Positions 11,520 through 20,294 of a stretch of DNA of 64,000 bases are shown piece after piece. The notes beneath the pieces were generated by a model, which was given only the letters and a program-made list of their open reading frames with translations, did not search any database and was not told the DNA's origin. Positions within the stretch are counted from its first letter, which is position 1, and every line of letters begins with the position of its first letter. This stretch comes from Pleurotus djamor (Eukaryota; Basidiomycota; Agaricomycetes; Agaricales; Pleurotaceae). The translations under genes were made by a program, and so were the position numbers. The stretch lies in the NCBI GenBank assembly GCA_029747585.1, contig JAPEVF010000008.1:168237-232236 (forward strand), written 5' to 3'.

Positions 11520-11997
11520 ATGGGTACTTGCCTTACTGCATGCCTCAACATACACCACTTAATGTCTGAGATTAGCTGAAACTCGCGCACCAGCAAGATC
11601 AACCTCTTTGGACACTGATGCTGTTAACAAGTTGGAGAGCTTGTTGAGTCACAGGCCTGACAAGAACGAGCTCGTTGAGAGAAATATCCTCAAGAGTCTG
11701 TCATATCACACCGTTCCAGACGATTACCGCATTCAACTTGCATTTAGATGACAAGGGCATCGCGCCGGGTCTCGTTGCAGCAAGAGAGAAATTAGAGAGG
11801 TCACAGCTCGAGGTAAGTTGATCTATAATCTATTATTTGGTATATTTTACGATATATACGCCTGCAGGACAAACTGGATCATGCCCTTCAGCAGCGCCCC
11901 AAAGCTGAAGAACTTGTCAAGGAAGGCATTTTGCATGGCAAGTACAACGTCCTCCCTTCAGAGGACACCAGTAGCCAACTGATGCGACAGAGAATGA
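11520..11997 (+). CDS. Small RPEL-repeat protein
   Basis: Two RPEL-type repeats are readable: LESLLSHRPDKNELVERNIL and, 20-odd residues on, LDHALQQRPKAEELVKEGIL. Each has the R-P-x-x-x-E-L-V core of repeats that bind G-actin in animal MRTF and phactr proteins; fungal single-domain members are uncharacterised. The model needs a four-base first exon (ATG plus G) spliced over an intron at 11524-11575 to CT GAA ACT, giving MAETRAPARST. Further introns are at about 11695-11750 and 11815-11867. The last junction is uncertain: a 49-nt intron at 11942-11990 would end the protein at HGKE (stop 11997), while reading through continues to 12134. The RPEL identity is clear, the ends less so. Confidence 0.72.
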
Positions 11998-12130
11998 TGT
12001 TCCTGCTTAAATTATGGTTGTGGAGAGCTGTATTATCAGGTAAAATGGGTGATTTGTATAAGAATTCAAAGAAGGAAACGCACGAGTTTTGTATGAATAA
12101 CTGTAGGATAGCACGGTTGGAAAGAATGNC

Positions 12131-12790
12131 CTAGTCTTCATCNCGGTTTTTTCTGTTGCTCCTGATCCTTTCCCGCATCTCCGCTGCTGCCCGGCGCGTT
12201 CCAGCGCTGCCGGCCCAACCACGCTGACGCAGCCACCCGACAATCCTGGGCGTGCATGCAGCGGTCAGGCCCACTCTGACTGGTAAGAACAGAGTCTTAT
12301 GCACGGTGTAGGCCAGCACAAGCATGGCGTAAAACCCTTCTTGGCCTGGGGCTTTCGGAACATCCCCGAGGTGGTCGAGTTCATCCCGACCGGGTTCGGG
12401 GGGAGATGAATGAAGAGTTTGAGCAATGAACTCTTTTGCTGCAGTAGCGACGCGCGAAACGTGTTCAGCACCTATGAGCTGGATGCCGACAAACGCCACG
12501 CCAAAGTCCAGGGCGGAGAGTATGAGGTAGACTCCGAGTGCATACCACCCGTACGACTTTATTAGATGTTTCAGACGCTGCGACATTGAGGCATCGGGTG
12601 GCAGAGAGGGATGCAGTTGCGGTGAAGGCGGCGGAGAGGGCGAACGCGACGTCAGCCGTGCCGGGAAACGGGTGAAGAGACGATTTGAAGAGCTCTGCAT
12701 GGGATACAGCCTGCTCGCAACCGGCAGAATTGGAGTTGAGAGTCGAGGGATGAGTCCTCGCAGAATTGGGATCCTCGTCATCAAACGCAT
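12131..12790 (-). CDS. FAM210/DUF1279-like mitochondrial inner-membrane protein
   Basis: A single-exon frame of 219 residues starts at ATG 12790 with MRLMTRIPILRGLIPRLSTP, an Arg-rich mitochondrial presequence. After a Pro/Ser linker comes the DUF1279 core: RLKHLIKSYGWYALGVYLIL, then SALDFGVAFVGIQLIGAEHV, which forms a membrane helix, and a second hydrophobic stretch EGFYAMLVLAYTVHKTLFLP followed by VRVGLTAACTPRIVGWL. This matches FAM210A/B and yeast Nat2-like proteins, which are linked to mitochondrial organisation in other eukaryotes. The basic C-terminal tail (MRERIRSNRKN) is usual. The upstream in-frame codons lack an ATG. It is head-to-head with SPE2. Confidence 0.8.
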   Translation of the reverse strand: MRLMTRIPILRGLIPRLSTPILPVASRLYPMQSSSNRLFTRFPARLTSRSPSPPPSPQLHPSLPPDASMSQRLKHLIKSYGWYALGVYLILSALDFGVAFVGIQLIGAEHVSRVATAAKEFIAQTLHSSPPEPGRDELDHLGDVPKAPGQEGFYAMLVLAYTVHKTLFLPVRVGLTAACTPRIVGWLRQRGWAGSAGTRRAAAEMRERIRSNRKNXDED

Positions 12791-12888
12791 CGTCGTCGTT
12801 GTCGTGGCCGACGTCAAGCAAGGGGAATGATTACGTAATATGTGCTAGCGAAAATTCAAGCTTTCCATCTTTTGCCGCGGTGACCGTC
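12791..12888. promoter_or_regulatory. 98-bp shared divergent promoter of FAM210-like gene and SPE2
   Basis: Only 98 bp separate the two start codons, so both 5' leaders and the core promoter must fit here or overlap the coding regions. The stretch contains CGTCGT-type iterations and no clear TATA box. Bidirectionality is inferred from spacing alone. Confidence 0.5.
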
Positions 12889-14238
12889 ATGATCGACTCT
12901 GACATCGACGCTTCTTCTTCAACCACAACCATCACCATCACCGACGACGACTCTGCATCCTCGTCTGCTCCGTTCGAAGGACCAGAAAAGCTATTAGAAA
13001 TATGGTTTGCTCCCTCAGCTAGCCAAGTCCCTGATGCCAACGATCCCACCCCAGATGGCAGAACAGGGCTGCGCAAGGTCAGCCGACAGGTCTGGGAAGA
13101 GATGCTTGACATCGTCAAATGCAAGGTTCTTTCCGTCGTAGAGGGATCGGACATAGATGCATATCTCCTCAGGTATGTTCTATATCACCTCTCTGATCAT
13201 ACAGTCTCTCATTTCCGGCTTCATAGCGAATCTTCTCTTTTCGTATCTGCGCATCGTTTAATCCTCAAGACATGTGGGACGACTCTAAACCTACTTGGTC
13301 TTCCTAGAATCATCGAAATTGCATCATCCAACTGCTCCATGCCTGCTGTTCATCGCTTCTTCTATTCTCGCAAATCCTTCATGTTTCCTGAGCGACAGCA
13401 CGGGCCACACAAGGACTGGAAGAACGAAGTCGAATTCCTCGATGGCATCTTCCGAAATGGCGCGGCCTATACCGTTGGAAAGGTTAACGGCGATCACTGG
13501 CTGCTTTACATGACCACCCCCAGCGACACCACAATCTACCCTGCATCAGCACCCTCCTTACACGTTCAAGACTATACCATAGAGATTTTGATGAGCGATT
13601 TATCTTACCCCGCTTGTCAACCATTCCATTCCGATCCATCTTCTCGCCTCAGTCCTTCCAGTCACGCGCAAGACCTCTCTGCTCATCTCGGTATATCTGA
13701 CATTTTCCCCCGGGACATAACCCATCTCGACGCTTACTCATTCACTCCATGCGGCTACTCCTGCAACGCTCTGATCAAGTGGGTCGACCCAGAGGCTACT
13801 GAGGTCGATCGCAATGCTCGCATGGGAGAGGGTTATTACACGATCCACGTTACCCCAGAAGAAGGCTGGTCGTACGCCAGCTTCGAATGCAATGTCCCAC
13901 TTGCACATCGCTCGTCGTCAGAGCTTTCTCCGACGGCTATGCCAGACCTCGTGGCCCTTATACAGAGAGTGGTCCGCATCTTCCAGCCAGGGAGGCTCAG
14001 CTTGACTCTCTTTGTATCAAGCGAGGATAACGCCAATGAAGATGGAGAGAGCGCCGTAGAAGAAGCTCAGAAAGCTTTCAAGGCAGCCCTGACTTCACAT
14101 CCACTCAAAGACCCCCTGTCAAGCCATGGCACCTCACCGGCCTATCGTCGTACTGATAAAATCAACTACGAGTTCAGGGAGTACGATCTTGCCTTCGCCA
14201 GTTTCGAGCTTCAACGCACAAATGGGGTGACTACGTAA
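12889..14238 (+). CDS. SPE2: S-adenosylmethionine decarboxylase proenzyme
   Basis: This enzyme makes decarboxylated AdoMet, the aminopropyl donor for spermidine and spermine synthesis, using a pyruvoyl group formed by self-cleavage. The intron at 13173-13226 splices precisely inside the cleavage site to give YLLSESSLFV, where cleavage occurs between Glu and Ser. Next come the catalytic-loop TCGTT motif (in RLILKTCGTTLNL), FFYSRKSFMFPERQ, HKDWKNEVEFLDGIF, GDHWLLY, DFTPCGYS-like SFTPCGYSCNAL, and the HVTPEEGWSYASFECN block with its catalytic His and Ser. About 431 residues, normal for a fungal enzyme. The long hydroxy-amino-acid and acidic N-terminus is not conserved. ATG 12889 is the first in-frame start after the divergent promoter. 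Confidence 0.95.
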   Translation: MIDSDIDASSSTTTITITDDDSASSSAPFEGPEKLLEIWFAPSASQVPDANDPTPDGRTGLRKVSRQVWEEMLDIVKCKVLSVVEGSDIDAYLLRYVLYHLSDHTVSHFRLHSESSLFVSAHRLILKTCGTTLNLLGLPRIIEIASSNCSMPAVHRFFYSRKSFMFPERQHGPHKDWKNEVEFLDGIFRNGAAYTVGKVNGDHWLLYMTTPSDTTIYPASAPSLHVQDYTIEILMSDLSYPACQPFHSDPSSRLSPSSHAQDLSAHLGISDIFPRDITHLDAYSFTPCGYSCNALIKWVDPEATEVDRNARMGEGYYTIHVTPEEGWSYASFECNVPLAHRSSSELSPTAMPDLVALIQRVVRIFQPGRLSLTLFVSSEDNANEDGESAVEEAQKAFKAALTSHPLKDPLSSHGTSPAYRRTDKINYEFREYDLAFASFELQRTNGVTT

Positions 14239-14641
14239 ATTCGGTGAGTCCTTCCCCCAGNTCGTTCTCTACCCGTCCTAATAGCACCCCCTCCAGTAAG
14301 ACAACATCCCTGTAGTTATCTGAAGCAAATGGATATTATCACCTCTTCTTTGATCCGTCTATTCTATTTTCCGCCTCCCAAAGGCGATAGAAGTTCAAAT
14401 TCTTCTACGAGCCACCTCTAAATCACATCGCGGTTCAGGGATTTTGACTGCTCCGATCAGCATCCATAAGGACATGTGATAAGATCCAACCTCTGGGTAC
14501 TTCATGACTTTACGAGGGCGGCTTGTAGCGATCGTCCATCCNCAGTTGATGGCAAAACATTCTGCAGACACACAAGCATTCCTACCTGCTCNTGCGACTT
14601 CGCCAAGTTAAAATGTCTTCGCCTGACTTGTGTNTTTCGCT
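14239..14641. other. Intergenic region, no gene seen
   Basis: Between the SPE2 stop and the PP2C start. It holds the SPE2 3' end and the presumed PP2C promoter. I see no open frame with coding character, RNA gene or repeat here. Confidence 0.5.
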
Positions 14642-16049
14642 ATGTCTAGCCTCATACAACTCCCCAGCGCGGACTCNTCAGAGCATCTTCAAGCTCTGGC
14701 TGAAGTCAGTGGATTTGCCTTAACCGACATGGGCATTGCTGGTCAAGGACCTTGGCCGTATCGGAGGCTCACACGACCTGATGTCTTTACAGAGCTCTTC
14801 CGTCTATCTGAGGCGCGCTCGGTCAGCAATATGAATGTGGATGTGCTGAGCTTTCAGCCTTGCCTTACAGCAGAGAACCAGGATCGCTACGTCGCTCAAA
14901 GNTGGGATCTCGTTGACGGAGCATGGACATTCTGCGCTGTCTTTGACGGTAGTTTCTCTCCTACCTGGACANCGACACGCATTCTAACCACGCTTTGTAG
15001 GACATGTCGATGTNCATTGTGTTGACTACGCTCGCGATACCCTCCCAACATNGATNAAAGAGTCTCTGGCCAAGGCCCTTGAGGAGTCCAGTACTGCCCT
15101 CGTCCACCCTGAAATNATCAGCCAGCTGCTGTCAGCTGCTGTCACGACACTCGACAACGATTTGACCTCACAACTCATGGAAATCGTTCCGGCAGACCTG
15201 NTTGAAAGAGATATGACTCCAGACGACGTCGCACAGATCGAGCAAGCAGACCGCTTGACTACTATTCCCAAGTGCTTGAGTGGCTCTGCNGTCGTTTGCA
15301 GTTTGGTCGACCCTGCCAAAGCCAANCTTTGGATCACGAGTCTGGGCGACTGTCAGGCTGGTATGATGTCTGATACCTCCGTTGACATGTTCTGACCCAT
15401 NGNCCAGTACTTGGGCTGAANGANGGCACNGATTGGCATGGNGNCGACGTTGGNGTCGTGCACAANACGTCTTCTGTGGAAGAAACACGGCGTTTAGAAC
15501 AGGAACATCCCGGAGAACCTCATTGTCTTACAAATGGGCGCGTCCTTGGCTTCCTCGAGCCCACCCGAGGTATGGTCTTCATTGAAATCCAAGTGAATAC
15601 CCTTCTCATAACNCTCTTGNNNAGCAATCGGCGANACCTGGCTCAAAGTATCTAAAGACTATATTGAACGCTTCTTTCTNCATGTCAAGCAGGATTGGGT
15701 CTCCAACCACACCCTACGGCGTTGTGCCAATTCCATCCTAACCCCTCCTTACATCAGTAACGTACCCGACGTTCTTCATTATCCATTGTCAGAGCAGCAC
15801 CAGTTTATCCTTCTTTGCTCCGATGGCCTCAGAGAATTATACGATGGTCAGGGACAACGTCTAGCCAACCACTGGGCTTCGATCATTGGACGCATTGAAG
15901 ACTCCGGAGAGGCCACCAACTTGGCTGCGCGTCTCCTTGAGGATGCGATTGGAGAAGACCTCACCAGAGCATCCCAGCTTCTTACGGTGGAGATGGAAGA
16001 GAGCTGGATTGATGATACTACGATTATTATNCAGCGTATCCGAGTGTAG
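14642..16049 (+). CDS. PP2C-family (PPM) Ser/Thr protein phosphatase
   Basis: PPM phosphatases are metal-dependent Ser/Thr phosphatases. The order of motifs fits: ENQDRYVAQ (motif 1 Asp/Arg), FCAVFDGH split by an intron at about 14951-15000 (metal-binding DG), SGSAVVCSLVDPAKA and WITSLGDCQA, another intron near 15361-15405, then HxxE...HCLTNGRVLGFLEPTR. Further on are LSEQHQFILLCSDGLREL (metal Asp) and the C-terminal WIDDTTIIXQRI, the family's D-D/N pair. Overall form resembles the pyruvate-dehydrogenase-phosphatase-like branch common in agarics. The ATG at 14642 begins MSSLIQLPSAD without an obvious mitochondrial leader. Several Ns fall in 15400-15640, where a short intron (about 15580-15640) is also likely. 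Confidence 0.87.
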
Positions 16050-16150
16050 GATAAAGGTACAATGTTGTCGCTAATAGGCAGTACAAATGGTGCTTAAAGA
16101 AAGAATAAACATAAATAGACATGGAACAAGAAACGGTGCGTAGGTGGCCA

Positions 16151-17782
16151 CTACAAACATGTATCAGACGAAGATTCAACCTTACTAACCTGACTAGCCC
16201 TTCTAGCATGTATTTTACACAAGGGACACAGGCGTATGAAGATCTCTATCATGGGCCAGGTGACAAATGCCTGTCGAGAAAAGCGACTGAGTTTTCTCGC
16301 GGAGCCCGCATAAGAGAGAAAAATACTCACAATACCGGCTTTTCGCAACTCGAAGACCATGGCAGGAGGAGACCCATGGGAACTATGTGCATACGCAAGG
16401 ACGTCATATAATTGGTTCCGAACAGGCCAACGCTCGAACGCTATATGAAATGTCAGACAAGTTACAACAGAAAGCGAGACGTGGTTGACCTTGGGCATAG
16501 TCAACATTCNCATGGGGGTCACTTTCGACNTTGCTGACTCCGTCAATGTCACTACGATACGCTTTGAGCAACTTGGCAGCGTCGGCTTCGGCCATCTGGA
16601 AAACNGCCTCCCTGGGAACAAGCAACAAGCTGTACTTCGATGACCCTGAGCATACGTGATGCAAGGATATCCAGTTTCGAAGGCGAGTGGTCAGCTTCGA
16701 TGTGTCTTTCCTCGAAAGTGATCGAGATACGGAAGCGTATACATCCGGAAGTAGAGATGCGGTTTCCTTGAGTTCCGGCATGAGGTCGCTAATGAAGGCC
16801 GAGGCATTCGCATCAAATTCCTCGCGATTGGGCATCTCTGCAAGCGGGACGCTACCAAGGCGTTGGAGAATCATTTCAGGCAATGGCGTGAATGAAGGGT
16901 GTGACCAAGGTTGAACATATGACCCATTGACGATCATGCCTTGGCCAGGGGAAAAGGAATGGGAGATAAATGAGAGAGAGCTTTCCCCAGATGCGAGTTT
17001 AGGTGCCGTGGAGGGTCCTGGGGCATCCGAGGCCATGGTATGAAGGTAGTCTGCGGTAAATCGTCCTGTTTGGGTCTGCGCAGAGTTCTCTAACCCTGGC
17101 GACCCCATGGGCGGAGAAGATCTAGGGGAGTTTTCATTCATAGCCGAAGTAGTGGCAGAAGCAACATTCTGCCCATAAAAGGTATGTGCACGCTTGGAGT
17201 CAGATATACCGTCAGGCTGGGCTGGGCTGGCGGTAGGGGAATCGGGTTTGTGAGGGGGTCGAGGAGATTCTGGTTCGTGTAGAGCGGATTGGTCCATGAC
17301 GGCTTTGTGTCGCTTTTTCGGAGTGTAGTTGCATTCTGCACCATCATCTTCGCTGCAGTGATTGCACACTGGTAAATTGCGGTCACACTGGCAACAGCTT
17401 AATAGAAAGCACGGAGATGGTGGAATATAAATCGTACCTTGAGGTTTTTCCGTCGACAACGATCACATCTGGGGATGCCTCTGTGAGCAGGAGTTGGCAA
17501 AGGCGTATATCGACATTCCCTTCCAGCGGCCCAGGAACAATGATTACATGTCGGTAGAATTCGATCACACTGGTAAAGTTAGTAAGAGCAAGCAGTGCAA
17601 GAGCCGAGGCGTTTGACCTTTAAGTTGTTGAGGCGACAGTGGTCGCAGCGTGGCTTACCGCGTCGCCCAATCCAAGCAGACTGGCGGGCCACGTACGTTC
17701 TGGGATTTGGAATTTTTATGGTGAGCTGACTGTCGACGAGGTTATCCTTTCCAGAGTCTGTTTCGTCTTGAGAATCGACCAT
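16151..17782 (-). CDS. Fungal transcription factor with two tandem Zn2Cys6 clusters
   Basis: Three N-terminal exons encode two complete zinc clusters. The first is GKPRCDHCRLNNLK-CDRILPTCNHC...RECRYTP; the linker LPTPAHRGIP follows; the second is RCDRCRRKNLK-CDRNLPVCNHC...AECNYTP. Each has six Cys in C-x2-C-x6-C-x5-C-x2-C-x6/7-C order. Introns (17570-17617 and 17388-17437) fall at the identical place and phase in both clusters, just before CDR. A basic KKRHK follows, then a Ser/Pro-rich low-complexity region and a C-terminal domain with SHPSFTPLPEMILQRLGSVPL and FIRLCPLCK. Introns lie near 16446-16497 and 16270-16330. It is probably a nuclear DNA-binding regulator; targets are unknown. A 5' non-coding exon further upstream is possible. 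Confidence 0.85.
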
Positions 17783-19442
17783 AGGTACTTGCAGATCGCG
17801 TCAATGCTATGCAGAAAAGGTTTGGAGATGTTACTCACTGGTGGCTCAGGAGCAGAGAACTTGGAAGCTCAGGGTACCAATGAAGACACCTTGCGTATAT
17901 TTTGAATGGGTTCCAGAGCTGCAAGAAGTGTGCAGCGTTCGGGTAATATAAAGAACGCGGTGGGAGAGTGAACGTTGAGACAAAACGAGGATGTAAGAAC
18001 TTCGAACTTACTGTGACACACAGGCCGTGACGGCGTGACTCTCATTGTCCAAATTAGGAATACGTGGTTCAGAAGGTATCTTCGGATGCAACCGAGCCCC
18101 GCGCCCTGTATCATTGCAGAAGCGCACTCTCTCTTCCTATTATCCTAATAAGTTGCGCGTTGGATAAATTTGCGATACAAGGTCAATTGGAAATACAACG
18201 ATGTAATGTAATTATACAATTGTGTGGACCAATGAAAACCGAACGCATCGAAAATGGGTAAGGAAGAGTGAATCAGTCTTTCCAAGCAACGATAAAATCT
18301 TCGTGGAAAACGGTGGTGGACGGAAGTAGTGCAAGAAGATCACGGGTGTAGATGAAGATCTGGTGCGCCGCACATACGTCTGGGTTTTTGATGTTGAGCC
18401 AACGAGGTCAGGTTTATGATTGGCGACAGAAACCTCGATGTAGACAAAGCTGATGTTTTGAAGAGCATTCGTAGCTATTGTCACGGCAGCATTCCACGAG
18501 CAAGCTAGAAGGTCGTCTTGCAACATAGAGTCGTGGAGAAAGTGACATTCGAGTGAGCTTGTAGATTTCGCATAACTTCTCCCAGAAGGTATTAGCGCGG
18601 CAAACGTTTCCTGGTATTCAAATTGCCACTGCATCAGTGTAACATGGGATGCGTCATGCGTTTTCCAGAGCCCAGTATGTTTCCAACCCATGGAGGGGCA
18701 TCGGACCGACGCGCAACGCAGTAAACATCATAAACTTCGTCAAGGGGTAACGTGAGCTGATGTTGGTTATCATGGGGAAGTTACCTATACGGTTCGTTAA
18801 GCCAATCAACTCAAGGNCAACGAAGGAAGCCCTGCCTTGGATAGTTCTCGCTGGCAAGGTCGAGGAAACGTGGGAGCCANCTGTGATTTCAACCTTCGTG
18901 ATCATGAAAGCCTTGAATGCTGATGTAGCTATTCTGAGAGAATACACCTTGGACCGGCGATCGCGCTCTCGTCATAGGCACTAGAGGTTGATTTAGAGCC
19001 TTGAAAAAGGTAGTAGTGCGTATCAATTCTGCGCTATCGCGGTCAGCATTACCTGCCTGAGGTGCTCCCNAAGNNGGGTTCCAATGTNGTANATGACACA
19101 GCAGTGATCGTTATCAGGCTTTTCATGAACAGACTTCGGGGTGATCCGCAAATGATCTGAATAGAAAACAATCAGGAACAAGGTTGAGTTATGGTTTAGT
19201 CGGTATCGACTCTACGTTGAGTGGGCTTTGTGATGAGGGGTTAGGAAGGGTAACATAGAGATGTGTAGCAGAAACTCGAAGGGAAGTAGGAGANNNNNNN
19301 NNNNTCACNAAGTTATGGTCAAGGAAGTTGATCGAAGAGTATGGGCGCTTGTTTCTTATTGCAAGCGCCCCGAATTTCCGTCGCGGTTCCAACTTCCGTT
19401 CAACTGTTACAACTACNNNNTGGTTCCAAGTTCCAACCGCTC
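17783..19442. other. Poorly resolved 1.6-kb stretch between the zinc-cluster gene and AIM41
   Basis: No confident gene was found. The - strand has several adjacent open pieces (17869-18114, 18212-18691, 18654-18947 and about 19020-19190) with possible splice sites between them, and Ns occur at 19070-19095, 19294-19304 and 19417-19420. It could hold one small unrecognised multi-exon gene on the - strand, a decayed gene, or the 5' leader of the zinc-cluster gene. Confidence 0.4.
18212..18691 (-). CDS. Possible unidentified coding exon (hypothetical)
   Basis: A 159-codon open frame begins at a CCATGG context at 18691 and contains stretches of plausible protein character (QWQFEYQETFAALIPSGRSY, DDLLACSWNAAVTIATNAL, NISFVYIEVSVANHKPDLV). 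Its last third looks like read-through. It could be the downstream exon of a gene whose earlier exons are at 18700-19190. No family is recognised and no motif is visible. It may equally be chance. Confidence 0.22.
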   Translation of the reverse strand: MGWKHTGLWKTHDASHVTLMQWQFEYQETFAALIPSGRSYAKSTSSLECHFLHDSMLQDDLLACSWNAAVTIATNALQNISFVYIEVSVANHKPDLVGSTSKTQTYVRRTRSSSTPVIFLHYFRPPPFSTKILSLLGKTDSLFLTHFRCVRFSLVHTIV

Positions 19443-20242
19443 ATGTCTTCGTTTACTCTGGTCTCGTCATTCCGTCCCGTTCTCCGTTGTTTCAGAACTC
19501 AAGTTAGGCTCAATGCAACCATATCATCCTCTGGCGCTGAATCTGGCACGTCCAAGTTGTCCCGTCCCGTTCGACCCGTGCTCAACAGCTTTCTAACGTT
19601 TAGACATACGTCAACGGCTCATGAATGAGGTCAAGTCTTCCATGAAAGTTGGTCGCCCTTTTCCCCCGAGGTGTCCTTACATGGTCTAATGAATTTTCAA
19701 ATTCCAGGCCAAAGACACGTTAACTTCTACAACACTTCGTGTGAGTCCGTTGCAGAACCCGTAATGGCGCTCAAACCCTCATGCTCCCAACCTTCTAGTC
19801 TGTTCTTTCCGATATCTATGCAGCAGATAAGACCGCGAAATCGGACAAAATTCCTTCGTCAGCAATCATCTCCATCTTACGCAAGGCCTACCAACGTCGC
19901 GTAATTCTCTTCCCTCCGTAATCAGGATGGTCATGTTCTAATGTCAACTCTTCCCCTCNCCACAAGGTTGACTCCTCAGCACAGTTNCTTCAAGCNTCCC
20001 GGGANGATCTTGCTGCGAAAGANCAACAGGANGCACAAATACTGGAGAAATTCCTTCCTCCTTTGCTCTCGGAAAGCGAGGTCGATCGCGTATTAACTGG
20101 TACCATCACTGGNCTCACAGAGGCCTCGTCAAAACCCCACCTTGGACAGGTGCTCAAAGCCTTTTACTCCGAAGTGGACAAATCTTTAGTAGACCCTAAT
20201 TTAGTCAAAACAAGGGCTACGGCCTTGCTGTCTGTTCATTAG
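19443..20242 (+). CDS. AIM41: AIM41-like mitochondrial protein with YqeY/GatB-type domain
   Basis: The ATG at 19443 gives MSSFTLVSSFRPVLRCFRTQ, a typical mitochondrial presequence. Later exons give LMNEVKSSMKAKDTLTSTTL, VLSDIYAADKTAKSDKIPSS, AIISILRKAYQRR, then AQFLQASREDLAAKEQQE, ILEKFLPPLLSESEVDRVL and the C-terminal LGQVLKAFYSEVDKSLVD. This is the YqeY domain found in yeast Aim41 and related to the tail of aminoacyl-tRNA amidotransferase GatB. Introns fall at about 19648-19707, 19740-19797 and 19901-19965. The first splice could not be phased: the best acceptor (ending 19602) would need a phase-1 donor and only weak ones exist, so exon 1 may contain a base error. It ends 52 bp from the converging HRD1 gene. 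Confidence 0.82.
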
Positions 20243-20294
20243 AATAGTCATTGCATTCAANATAGGTAGACGTTCTACAAGTCAAACTCAAAAG

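Noticed and set aside
11937..11960. GC-AG intron of 24 nt in the RPEL gene
   Set aside because: Too short for fungal splicing; a 49-nt GT-AG intron at 11942-11990 explains the end better.
12766..12888. N-terminal extension of SPE2
   Set aside because: No ATG lies in frame before 12889 and the extension overlaps the FAM210-like coding start.
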